A DNA stretch of 64,000 nt from Coccinella septempunctata (taxonomy: Eukaryota; Arthropoda; Insecta; Coleoptera; Coccinellidae). A program made the translations under genes and the position numbers. The notes beneath the pieces were generated by a model. The model had not been told where the DNA came from. It was given only the letters and a program-made list of their open reading frames with translations, and searched no databases. Shown piece by piece: positions 26,501 to 37,552 of this stretch. Positions within the stretch are counted from its first letter, which is position 1; every line of letters begins with the position of its first letter. The stretch is from the NCBI RefSeq assembly GCF_907165205.1, contig NC_058192.1:8246001-8310000 (forward strand), in the 5' to 3' direction.

Positions 26501-27556
26501 AACATGAGGTTACTTTCAAAATTTCAATCATGTCTTACCATTTTTGCGATCATGAACCAGATGGCGGTGTAAATACCAGAGAGGGCGATTTTTAACAATA
26601 TCGTCATCGCTTGCACTAACTTTGCTAAAGGTTGAGGGTTCATGTGTGCCTTGTGTGTTTTCGCAGGCTTGCAGTCTAACAAGCATTTATGTCACGTGTG
26701 CAATAAGAACTTCAGCTCCAGTTCGGCGTTGCAGATACATATGAGGACCCACACAGGAGACAAGCCGTTCAGATGTAGCGTATGTCAGAAGGCTTTCACA
26801 ACCAAAGGAAATCTCAAGGTAAGCAACTTAATGCTTGATGCTTAACTAATGCGACTAACTTGGCTATCATCCTCTGAGATAATTTAACATTGAATTCATG
26901 GAAAAGTCTGATAAGGAAATGATTGGCATCGCTATCAGCGGTTTTTGATTGTTGCTGTATCTGGATGAGGCTTTGGAAGTTTATTTTTGCTTATGGCTTG
27001 CTCTTTTTCAGGTTCACATGGGTACCCACATGTGGAGCAACGGCGCGTCGCGACGCGGTCGTCGCATGTCCCTAGACCTCCCACCCATACCCATGACGCC
27101 AAAGGATTCAGAATTTCTACAGCGGAGGCCAGATCTTTTCTATCCGTATCTACCGGCGCCATTCCTTAACGGCATGCAAAAGGTTAGTTAAATTCTTCAA
27201 ATTTTTCAGTACAAGGGCTCCAAATTTGGCAATCTTCAATTGTTCACCTCAAAATGAAACGTTGAAAACCTAACCGAAGCCTTCTCTTCCAGCTTAACGA
27301 GATGTCGGTGGTTCAGAATAACCAGAATGGTCTCAATTTGGCCGCCAAATACGGTAACCTCCTGAACTTCGGCTACCCTCCGCCAGAGCCCCTCAGATCT
27401 CAGAGCGGGTCCCCGGAAAGGGGCCCGGAAAGGCCGCCGAGTAGGGAGGGCCCGGAGTCCCGGAGCCTGTGGGACCTGCACTTCGAGCGGAAGGCAGCGA
27501 GCGAGAGTTCCAGGGATGATCTCCTGCCAGCCTCCAGAGAAGGTTTGGCCGCGTAG
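20552..27556 (+). CDS. sal: Spalt/SALL zinc-finger transcription factor (5' end not seen)
   Basis: Seven coding exons: 20552-23385, 23439-23715, 23931-24064, 25607-25874, 26667-26818, 27012-27182, 27293-27556. All junctions are GT-AG and keep frame, giving about 1,366 residues in the window. The order is that of the SALL family: an N-terminal C2HC finger (CQRCQEQF) a dozen residues into the first exon; Q- and P-rich linker; finger pair about 318-370 from the first Met (20,590); a pair plus a third finger about 680-764; a pair split by the third intron (FSTK/GNMKQH); and a last pair split before VHMGTH. The conserved tail (MSLDLPPIPMTP, SLWDLHFERK) ends at the TAG at 27,554. SALL proteins act in the nucleus as developmental repressors. 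The exon starts inside a codon, so an upstream exon must exist. Whether this is spalt-major, spalt-related or a single insect sal was not resolved. Confidence 0.95.
25421..25534. repeat. Small inverted-repeat insertion in spalt intron
   Basis: AGGGGCGTATCCAGG at the left and its inverted partner CCTGGATACGCCTC at the right enclose about 85 bp. It is a short MITE- or SINE-like insertion within the intron 24,065-25,606. The ORF across it is not coding. Confidence 0.55.
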
Positions 27557-28450
27557 GCAGAACTAGCCGTTCCTAAATAAACTAGTCTTCAAACGGATTT
27601 GGGGCAATGATTACTGTGATATATCAATCAGCAACACTGTGCGACAATTAGCTTTTAAGTTTTTCCGCGTGGGAAAGGATTCATCGTCATTCGTTTCGAT
27701 CTGCCCAATATATCATTTTTCAAAGTGGAGATATTTTTGGAATTTGGGAATCCCCGCGGGAAAAACATCCTCTGTTTTGTGTCCACCATAGTGTGCTGTT
27801 CTTAGAGTTACTCTTAGGCCTATACTTTGTATGATACTGAATAGCTAAATGTAAAATGTACATTAAAAATAGACTTAGAACCGTATAAATATCGTTCGCT
27901 GTGTTAAGGAGTGCATAAAGGGCGCCAGTAATTAGCTTTACACTTTGTAAATAAAAAAGAATGCAGGATATCTGATGCACTGTACTATTATCAAACTTAA
28001 ATGTTGTCTATGTGAAAAATGGACATTTATCAAGGACGTGCGGTTATAGTTTGTAAATATCACAATGTATATGAGACTGTTTAATATTAATTGATGTATG
28101 CTTGACAAGAACCTTCTTCCCCAAGTACAAACAGATCCCCTCTCATCTCGATATATTTCTATAAATCCTACATACTCTGCTCGATTTACAGCCGGATCTG
28201 AGGCGATCTCATCTCAAATGATTAACCTATTTATCACGATGAAAATATATCAGTGACATCGAACAGAGCATGTATGACCAGTAAAATATCGAATTGTGTA
28301 AATGTAAGTAAATCTGAGATGTTTTTATTTAAGAATGAATGTACAAATATTTGTAACTGGTAAGTTGAATTATCTATATGTATTTATAAACTCGTAAATG
28401 CCAGTTAAACTCTGTTTAATTATAAAATAAATATTTATCACAGATACTTG
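27557..28450 (+). promoter_or_regulatory. Spalt 3' UTR with poly(A) signal
   Basis: AT-rich sequence follows the spalt stop. The best poly(A) signal is AATAAA at 28,426-28,431; an earlier AATAAA lies near 27,949. Two TGTAAATA words (27,945-27,952 and 28,052-28,059) match the Pumilio-type consensus TGTANATA, and TGTATATG at 28,066 is one base off. The true cleavage site is not visible from sequence. Confidence 0.55.
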
Positions 28451-28706
28451 ACTTTTGATGTTCTAACCCAAGGTGATCGATTTTCCAGATATAAATATGA
28501 GAATTAATGATTTGTATTAATTTCGAAATACGCAACTGGATGAGAAGGAAGCAGTAGGAGTAGTTTTGAATCTCGAATTGAAAGCTAGAAACTGTTGCTC
28601 TTACCTGTGCGAACACGTGTTTGGGATTTTTCAATATCTTCCGTTTTTTTTGACAGATATTTCCGCGTTTATATCAAAATAAAAGAAACGAATTTCTTAT
28701 ATCACC

Positions 28707-28712
28707 TTTATT
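28707..28712 (-). promoter_or_regulatory. Poly(A) signal of the ninaA-like gene
   Basis: AATAAA on the minus strand, 68 bp beyond the stop codon at 28,780. The 3' ends of spalt and this gene therefore converge, with under 300 bp between the signals. Confidence 0.55.
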
Positions 28713-28779
28713 TCCATACCTCTATGAGTCAAGTACCCAAAAAACTTCACAATAAAATAACAGAAATGTAAACAGTCAA

Positions 28780-30085
28780 TTACGAAACTTGATTCAATTG
28801 GGACATCAAATAATGGAATATCCCTAATATCAAGAAGGAAAAAGACAAAGGAAACCAGCCAGCTTTCAACCAAGCCCAAAATGTTAACCTGCAAAAAAAG
28901 TTCAGAACAATAATTTAACATATAATAAAGGTAAAGAAAGAACAGATCTTTTCATAATTTTTAATACTGAAGTTTTGGAATCGACGAAGACACAAAAATG
29001 CATTTTATGTTTTGAGACTTGTAGATTTCAGAATTCATAGAGGACATATACAAGAAAAGTCCAAAAATTTAACCTAGAAATCGATTTGTTGTAGTGTTAT
29101 TTTGCGTTTCTTTTCTTCCCAGAAAAGGATACCTCCCGGTAAGAGGTAGGTATCTACATCTACTCACTCCAGAGAAGAGTTAAGAGTTATAATTCTTCGA
29201 GATTAGACATAGGTTTAGCGCAGGAAATGGGGAGCAAGAGTACATCAAAAATACATACTCGTAATCCTTTTCTGGTTCCATGTAAGGACTGGGTAGATCC
29301 ATCAATCCAGATCTCACAATAATAACAGGTTTCAAAGGTCGATCTTCAACATCTCTTTTTACGTGTTCGATTATGTGGACTACTTCTTGACCTTTCACCA
29401 CCTCAAAAAACAAGTTAAGATATTTACCATTCAAATACATATTTTTCTCCTTACTTTGCCGAATACCACATGTTGTCCATCCAACCATGGGGTGGCCATG
29501 GTGGTAATGAAAAACTGACATCCGTTAGTGTTTGGACCAGTATTTGCCATACTGATCATTCCAGGGCCGGAGTGCTTTATTATGAAATTTTCGTCCTCAA
29601 ATGTGTTGCCATATACGCTTATTGTACCTGATCCATTTCCGAAAACAATATCACCTCCTACGATCATAAAATCATATAATTTTCGAAGCGCACTCACACA
29701 AAAATGTCTAATTAAATGTTATTACTACCTTGTATCATAAATCGGTCGATAACACGGTGAAATGGCGAGTTTTCATAAGTTTTTCCTTTAATTCCTTGCA
29801 TTGCAATTGTTTTGAAGTTGAAAACTGTTTTTGGCACAATTTCACCAAATAGTCCGATTAAAATCCTACCTATAGATTTGTTGTCATGTTCGATATCAAA
29901 AAAGACTTGTTCAGTCACCTTGTATTCTTGTCCCTGAAAAATTGTGAACATATATAGGAATCCAAAAAAAAAATATTATAACATAATTAGGTACATAATA
30001 TATTGTTTTTTTATTATAGACATACCTCAACAATAGCGTCAATAAACAAAATTATGACCAAAATACATGATTTTGAAGCGAACAT
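28780..30085 (-). CDS. ninaA: NinaA-like ER-membrane cyclophilin
   Basis: Five exons on the minus strand: 30085-30026, 29933-29729, 29657-29455, 29401-29259, 28888-28780. All joins keep frame and give 239 aa. Residues 1-20 are a signal peptide. The cyclophilin fold (about 25-190) keeps the catalytic Arg in FHRV, the Gln in MIQGGD, the TNGCQFF segment, and the Trp and His of PWLDGQHVVFG, so peptidyl-prolyl isomerase activity is expected. The last exon, read in the frame set by its GA|G junction, encodes a hydrophobic anchor (FSFLILGIFHYLMSQLN) like the C-terminal tail of Drosophila NinaA and unlike soluble cyclophilin B. NinaA chaperones rhodopsin through the ER. A longer ORF through the last exon in another frame is spurious. 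ATG at 30,085 is the natural start. Confidence 0.87.
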
Positions 30086-30579
30086 GTTGTATTATGAACC
30101 AATGAAATAATCCTAAGAATCAATACATAACTAATCTAATAAAAAATCTTGCGTTTGTGACACGTTTCTTGTTCTGGTATGTTGTATTTAATTTCTTCTC
30201 TGATACCTATATGGGGAGGCTTCAATTATCAATTAATAATTTGGAAGATTAAGTATAAAAGAATATTATTACTCTTTATATTCAAAAGGTTGTGTTCTCA
30301 AGAGAATCATTCATTAAATTTTAAATTTGTAATGAAATTTCGAAACTAGGTCTTCTATACTCGAGAAACTGAACTAATAATTCAAATTTGCTAGAATTCG
30401 TTCTTTAGCTTTGAGATTTTAGTAGAAACCTTGTTGAAATAATCAGCAGTTCACTTTCAATTCAACAGATGGCTGACCAGTCATTAAGTGAAAGTTTATT
30501 TTTTATTATGATTTAAGTTAGGTTATGATATTTGACGTTTTCATTTTCTTAACAAAAAAATTTACATGCAAAAGTAACA
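30086..30579. promoter_or_regulatory. Divergent promoter region ninaA / Rab3GAP1
   Basis: 494 bp separate the two start codons, which point away from each other. The stretch is AT-rich; a TATAAAAG word sits near 30,252 on the plus strand. It must hold both 5' UTRs and at least the core promoters unless distant non-coding exons exist. Confidence 0.5.
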
Positions 30580-32114
30580 ATGAACGAAGAAATCGAGGAA
30601 ACAGAATTTTATCAACAGGATTTCACCACTGCTTCTGAATGGGAAATATTTATTTCACGTATAGAAGAAATTATCAATCAGTGGAGGGTAGACGATTTGA
30701 AAGAAACACAAAATAAAGAGTGCATATGGATAACAAAATCTGAAAAACTTATGTTTGCTGATGTGGAATTCGAATTCTTGTATTATGAGAAAGTCAAAAA
30801 AACTGAACCTCCCTGTGAAGACACGAGCAATAGAAAGGAAAGATTCAAAATTGAGAATTCTATAGATTTAAGACATGAATTCCACTTATTTGATGAAAGT
30901 TTATGCCACTCTCATTCCCTAATATATACTTGGTATGGAGTTGAGAAATATTTCGTTTTAACAACCACTGGTAACATTGAAATAAATTCAGAAAGCAAAA
31001 TAAAAGTTTTGTTGAGCTCCTTAGTAATTGCAGTTAGCAATTTAAATTGTCATATACCAGCGTTTGTACAGATTAGAGAAAAATGGCAACGCTTATATTT
31101 AGGAGTACATCAAAATGAACGATTCAGAACAAATTTCTCAATGGTTCACTTAAAAAGAATCCCACTAAACTGTCGGTATCTTTCAGATCTGATTCAAATG
31201 TTCTTACAGAAAGTTAAAATTTCCCATGTTACCAATACAGTCTGTTGTGGAACTCAATTCACTTATGATTTGACAGATTTTGGGAGTAGTGTTTGGAAAC
31301 AGGATATTTTCTCACTTGATAATGATAATTTAGATGTGAAATCTTTATATCGTTTGCCATTTGGTGTTGCTGTAGATCCAATAGCTACATTGAAATTAAA
31401 AGGCTCATGGTTGAAGCAGCCAAGCACTGCTATTGGAGAATATCAATTTCGTTCAGTATTTGAAGGAGACAGAGCGAAAAATTGGTCCATTTTAGTAGAA
31501 GATGCCGAACCACCTGTTTGCCTTTTGTCTGACTGCTTGAATGATTATGTCAATTCACTGAAGAATAACTCAACCATTCAAGATATCCTGGCAGAACTCA
31601 GCTTTGATTCCTTGGTAGAAACAAAATCTTCAACTATTTCATCAATTTTAGGAAGAGCTGCTAGGAATTCACTATCAGGAGCTCAAAAGTTAACGAGTAC
31701 TATTCCAGAAAATGTGTTGGTCGCTATTTTGTATTATCTATTTCCGGATGCAGATACAAGAGAGTCAGAACCAAGTTATCCTTATGATAAAAAGGGCGAG
31801 AATAACTTAGATGAGTCAAAAGTAAGTATCCACTTAGCATACATTTTTTTTCAACACATATAGGAATTTTCAAATGTTCCTCAGTGTAGTACTTATCATT
31901 CAAGTACCTTTACTTCTTGATTTCAGAAATTCCTCAATGTCAACAAGGAATGCAAAGGATTTAAAACCTGTCCTTCTGATTCCCTCCTATGGAGGTTTTG
32001 CATTATTTCAGCAGGCTTATTGAATTCTTCTGGATTTAGAGCTTTTGCACAAATATGGAATGAATTCATTCAGGAAATGAGGTATAGATGGGAGATGAAT
32101 ATCTTCATACCAGG
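30580..32114 (+). CDS. Rab3GAP1: Rab3 GTPase-activating protein catalytic subunit, N-terminal half
   Basis: Exon 30580-31821 (414 codons, good AACAATG context) joins in frame to 31927-32114, giving about 476 residues. Family hallmarks include the N-terminal FTTASEWE, LMFADVEFEF and, in exon 2, CPSDSLLWRF, GFRAFAQIWNEF and MRYRWEMNIFIPG. The last exon ends with a good GTAAGT donor in phase 2, so more exons are expected. Rab3GAP1 forms a complex with Rab3GAP2 and acts on Rab3, and on Rab18 as an exchange factor; in the human protein the GAP-active region is C-terminal. I found no plausible continuation on the plus strand before or beyond the minus-strand LRR gene that starts at 32,991. The copy could be truncated, rearranged, or split by a very long intron. 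It has no internal stop or frameshift. Confidence 0.87.
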
Positions 32115-32990
32115 GTAAGTGAATAATTAAATCAATACATAAACTTTTTATTTACATTTTATAAGTTTATGGGGAAGGTAGAATGGAACAATGTAATGCT
32201 GTTATCTTATTAAATAGAGATTAATATGGTATTCTTTTTGGTATACCTTTCAATACTGCATATTCACAAAATGTATCTTATGTAGGTGCTTATTTTATCT
32301 ATGAAAGTGTCTGACTGAAACAAAAAATTTGCTTGGTTGCATCATTTAATGTTTCAATATTTAATTCAGATGAACAACATCTTGTCCATCTGAAATTTAT
32401 TACTTACTGCTCCAATATCAAGTGTACATAAACATATAATTTTTTCAGTCACTTTCAAGAAAATGCCTAAGAAAAATTATGATTCAGACTTGATAGTGGA
32501 GCAGCTAGAAATAAAATTTCGTTTTGAAAATTAAGAAAGCAACTGCACAATGAGTATTATTTCGTTTACCTAGAATCTACTATATACAAAAACAATACTT
32601 ATGATATGAAAATTTTAAAGTTAATTTTCTCAGTTTAAATTAATTAAGAGTATACAAAACAATAATTTAAGTTACTCAAATTCACAAATACTATTGTGAA
32701 ATATCATTAAGTATTAGAACCCTCAATGATATAACTGAACTATACCCTATAATAATCAGTCAAATTTACAATACCAACAAAGGTATTTTCATTTGAATAA
32801 ATATTTTGAATTGAATTCTATTCCAGCCTCCTTCAACTTGAAGAAAACAGACGTATTGTGCAATTAAAACTCGAAGTTCATGATAACCCCATGATTTTTT
32901 CAAAGGAATTTTCCCAATGTTTATTGTTATCACATCACATTCTGGTTTTATTTTTTTTATTAACTTCTCCATTATGCCATATCCTTCCAT
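32115..32990. other. AT-rich spacer; 3' flank of LRR gene
   Basis: No exon of Rab3GAP1 or other gene could be supported. Minus-strand poly(A)-type signals (TTTATT on the plus strand) occur at 32,947-32,952 and 32,956-32,961, just past the LRR stop. An acceptor-like TTCTATTCCAG ends at 32,826, but the frame after it lacks Rab3GAP1 similarity. Confidence 0.4.
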
Positions 32991-35900
32991 TCAAAGTGGA
33001 ACAAGTCCATTTCTTGTCGTTGGATTTCTGGCCATGTATATTTCCATATCGTGATCTGTCCAGTTGTCCGAGTTATCACAATAGTTGTTCAGCGTGTGAG
33101 TTGATCCAGCGATGCTGTATCTGCTGCTCGGCCGATTGTGGTCTCTGGACCTAGACCTAGGTCTCGATCTCCTAGTCGACGAAGCTACCGATTGAGCTGG
33201 ACCCAACCTAGTGGATAATCTATCAGATTGCATGGCTAGAGATTGACGGGACTGGCGTAGATCTAAAATATAGGGGTGTTAGTAACACAATTGTGCATGA
33301 ATGGTATGTGAAGTGGCAGGTTATTCAATTAATTGATGAAATGATTGATTATTCAGACGAGTTAAATATCAATGTAATACCTGAATGAAAACGGTATATG
33401 GAGGTACTTAATGGTTCAATAAACTATTACAATATTACAGTATAAATTGTCGGCAATGCAGGATTTATGTATATGTAAGTTATACAAGATTAAGTTTGGG
33501 GCCTTGAACAAATTGTTCTTTGTCTTTATAAACTCTGAATCCGATCATTGCGCCTGCATATGTTATTTCACTCATTTAATGTATTTTGGAGGTTTGGTGT
33601 GGAGAATTGAAGATAAAATGAGCTTTTACAGAAAAATGATACGAAGGATTGAATGACATGTAAAATGTAAAAATCTGGCATGAATTCATTATTCTTATGG
33701 ACATAAAAATCATGAAGTAATAATAATATTGATGTAGGAGAAGGAACAGACATTTCATGCATTTGAATGAATTATACGAAATATAAAGAACCACTTATTG
33801 AAGATGAAGAATAACATATACAATAGATTCGACACTAATGCTATATTACAATGCAATATACTGAGGATTTTCTCTGCTACTGATGCTTCAATATATATCT
33901 AGGTATAGTTTATTTACAAGAATTCAGATTATCCTTCATGCAATTGATGATGTTTGTCGATATACACTCCAGTATGCACCAAGGTGAAAAAAGTTAGTAA
34001 GTAATATTTAACAGAGCCAAAACACAAAGTCTACTCAGAACGTTATCAGGATATCCCAGTTCTGAACAACGGATATTAGTCAATTAATAGTAGATTTCAA
34101 GCCCCGCCTTTTTGAAGCCGTTCCCGCTTTTCTCACCTTGCCTTGAGGACAACAAATTATTGGGAAATGCGTTTGCGGTCAGGTACCTTCCCGAGTGATT
34201 CGAGAAGCTGTGCTGGGACTGTCCATCGGCTATGGACCTCGGTTTATTACCTTTGTTGCTAAAGTGCGATCTCATGTCATCTGGGATCAGCGATGGGGTC
34301 TGGTCAACTGAGAACATACGTGGTCGATGGGCGCTGTGCGTGCTGTATCCAGATACTTGATCCCAATCCTTCAACACAAACAAGGACGTTCGTCAAGAGT
34401 CAGAATTTTACGAGTTTCCTCAATATACTCACCTTGCTGTTATTGTAAGCGTTCAACGCGGCTAAGGACGACAGCGGACCACCTGGACTAGCTCCCTGTC
34501 CCATTCCTGTGCAACAGTTCACGGGAAGACCGGCCATTGGCAGCCCGTTTTTCAATCCCATCTTGTGCTGATGCAGTTCGTGCAACTTCCTGGAACGTCT
34601 TCTGGATGCCGCCACGAATATGATGATGGCCACGACTATCGTGCCGCAGATGGCGGCACTGGCAGCTATTGTTATCTTGTCCATGTTGGAAGACGCCGAC
34701 GATACGGTCCTGACTTCTCGGCATTGCGAGTACGGCACTGTTTCGGGAGTTACGTTTATGTCTTCTAGGGATACCACGCAGACAATTATGCATTCCTAGG
34801 AAGAAAGTGTCCATTTGTTATTTTCGTGAAACGTGTCAACTTAAAACTGGAGACCCCAAGGAACACAAAGAGCCCCTCCGCATCTACCTGCGCCCACCAC
34901 AGCCCGAGCAATGACCCTTCAAAACTAGAAGCGCTCTGCCGAACCTGTGGTACTAGCCAAATTATACGCAATTGTGAAATATTGAATTCACGGTACACCT
35001 GACTGATTGCTACTTAGATCACAAAGTTGACCACTGCGAATTCAAGCAAAGCGTCGTAAATTCTAAGATGCTCAATAATCAATATATGGGTAAGGCCGTC
35101 GACAGATCTAATACGGTCTATTCCTTCTTCAAATTGAAAATTTTTCGTATTGAAATTTCAAATTTTGCAATTCGTTATCTTCTCACGAAAGTTAGGAAAT
35201 ATCCCCGATGGGAATATATTTCCTTTCGCTGTTATTTTCACACGGTAGAGCACCCTAGAATTGGATTAGGTCACTAGTTTATTAAACTACATGATATAAT
35301 TCAATTTACCCACACTTTGGCACCACATTCATGTGTCTCATTGTTTAAACTCTCTGTCCGGATTGCTAAATTGGATCAGGTTAAATAATACCATGGGAAT
35401 TTCGGTTGATCCCATTGAAAGAGACACTTTTCTCGTGAAATTGAGGCGGCTACATAACGTATATTGTTTTCGATGTGAGAAGATTGAGTTTTTCAATACG
35501 GAAATGTTACTATTTCTTTCAGGCTGCTGTCACATACTTAGAGACTGCTATAACATTAGCAGTGTTATGAAATGACAATGATTGATGCACTTTTTTGGTT
35601 TATTATTGCCAAGTGAGATAGCATTAGGTTTTTGTACCAATTTCATTGATTTATCTTCTGTAGTTTCTCTTAGAAACCAGGAGATTGCCTCATTTCAAAG
35701 ACCGAATAATCAACTAGATAGGAATGTGGAAATGTTATTAAAGCTTTCAAATGAAGATGAAGAAAAGGCTCTACCTTTACTAACTAACAATGATCAAACA
35801 TTCACATACCTGGGAAGGCACATTCTTGATTTTGAACTCCCTCTCGCTGGCCTCTAAAGGCGGCCCTTGCTTGAAACTCTTGTCGCCGAACAGCCTGTAA

Positions 35901-37552
35901 ACCACCCTGAAGCCGAGTATGTTGGCAGTGTCCGATCCCCACTGGATTATCACTGAATTATCTTGCCTGAAGGCGGTTTTCACCAGCACTTCCTTGGATT
36001 CATCAGCTTTGTTTCGCTGTGCGTAATTCTTGATCAAGGAAGGCCTTTGCGTCCAAGGCGTAACCGTCGTCTTTACTTTGGGTTTTTGCGTCGAGTGTTT
36101 AGGGGTGGTAATTTTCGAGGTCGTTGATGTGGTCGTTGTACTGGTTGATGCTGTGCTGGTCGCTTTCGATGTGGTCTGCGTGGTGGTAGTAACAGTTGTT
36201 GAGGTGATTATTTTCGGTGGTTTTTTCGTTGTCGTTGTCGATGTTGTGGTTACTTTTGGAGGTGGGTCAGGTGCTGATAAATTAACATCGTCCAATTCTG
36301 CACTGACTACAGTTGCCACTCCCATATTTTCTTTTCTATCTTCGGTGGTTGTGCATAGTTCTTCAGGTTGGATGCTATAGAAACCTCTGTCTCTGAATCG
36401 TGGTGGACTTCCGCAAAATTGTGGATTCCTTTCCCTGCTCGTCACTTGAAGGTCGCCCTCGCGTATCCACTTGATCACCCACGCTAATTTACAGTCGCAA
36501 TGCAGGAAACGACCTCCCAAACTGAGACCTCTCAACGTTTTATTCAGATGCGATAGGGATTGGTAAGGTATAGTTACGAGAGGATTTCCATCTAGTGCTA
36601 GAAGGGTTATCGAAGGATTTCCCTTGAAAGCATCATGAGGTAGATCTGTTAGAAGGTTGAATCCTATATCTAGAACTCTGAGTTCGTTCAAGCTACTCAA
36701 AGCAGCCGTTGGAAAGTCTGGTAGGAGATTGTTTAAGAGACTTAGTGAACTCAAAGTTTTCCTAACACCTTTGAAGGCGTTTTCGCCCATATGTTGGATA
36801 AGATTTCGTTCCAAATTGATGGCGGTTAGAGATTTCAACCCTTCGAATGCGTTTTCGTTGTTCTGCCCTCCCAATTCTATCAGACTGTTTTGCGATAAGT
36901 CGAGGAACGCTAAGGTTCTCATCCCTTGTATAGCTTTCGGCACTTCTTTCTGCTTCGTTCCTTTCAGGTTTAGATTCTTCAAGCATCCCTCTAGACCGCT
37001 TAGGGCGTTTTCTTCGAGGGTAACGTTGTTATCGGCCAGTTTTAAGGTCGCCAGTCTGGTCAAATTTTGAAAAGCGTAGGGTGGTACCCTGGTTATTCTA
37101 TTGTGCGAGAAGTCGAGAAGTGTGAGAGTCTTGAGCGACCTAAGGCTCTCGACTGGGACCTCGCCTATGTCGTTATCCTGCAAGTTCAGGTTCTTCAGGT
37201 GACGCTCTTGACCCTTGAAGGCGTCGCTCTCGATAGTCTTGATCTTGCATCCCGATAATTGTATGTTCTGTATCTTCAGGTTCACGAATATGTTATCTTT
37301 CAGCGACGTTATGGTCGAATTATTGACGTACAGCAGATCGAGAGGTGTGTCTGTCGCGTATTTGTGTAACGATGTCAGTAATTTTTGCCAGTCCACCATA
37401 TCGCATTGGACGGACAATTCGTGACCGAGATTGTAGCTGCACAGGCAGGAGGATTGCAGGTCCGGGACCTCCAATTGCCAGGGGCACTGGGCTGCGGTAA
37501 TGACCATCAGCATCGCTGATGCCAGCCATAGGATGAAGATTCTGCTTCTCAT
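32991..37552 (-). CDS. Leucine-rich repeat, FN3-like, single-pass membrane protein
   Basis: Four coding exons: 37552-35810, 34795-34433, 34368-34137, 33262-32991, joined in frame to 869 aa. The start is ATG 37,552, three bases after an acceptor (TTTCAG at 37,556), so a 5' non-coding exon lies upstream and the longer ORF to 37,711 is intronic. Order: signal peptide (about 1-20); cysteine-rich LRR N-cap; some twelve LRRs (LKNLNLQDNDI, LTLLDFSHNRI types); C-cap (LHCDCKLAWVIKW); Thr-rich, probably O-glycosylated stretch with TTTTT runs; FN3-like domain ending across the first intron; TM helix about 622-644; basic stop-transfer RRRSRK; cytoplasmic tail with an Arg/Ser-rich patch, ending NGLVPL. 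It is a likely cell-surface receptor or adhesion protein. The tail suggests a conserved insect orthologue, but I cannot name it surely (Drosophila Lrt is only a guess). Confidence 0.9.

Noticed and set aside
28697..28921. 74-codon minus-strand ORF as the last ninaA exon frame
   Set aside because: The GA|G junction sets a different frame, which matches the NinaA anchor; this ORF starts before the acceptor.
32827..33154. Third Rab3GAP1 exon after the acceptor at 32,826
   Set aside because: It is in phase with the previous donor, but the translation lacks family similarity, runs into the antisense of the LRR last exon, and has hydrophobic low-information content.
36030..36380. 116-codon plus-strand Val-rich ORF
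   Set aside because: Antisense of the Thr-rich linker of the LRR protein.
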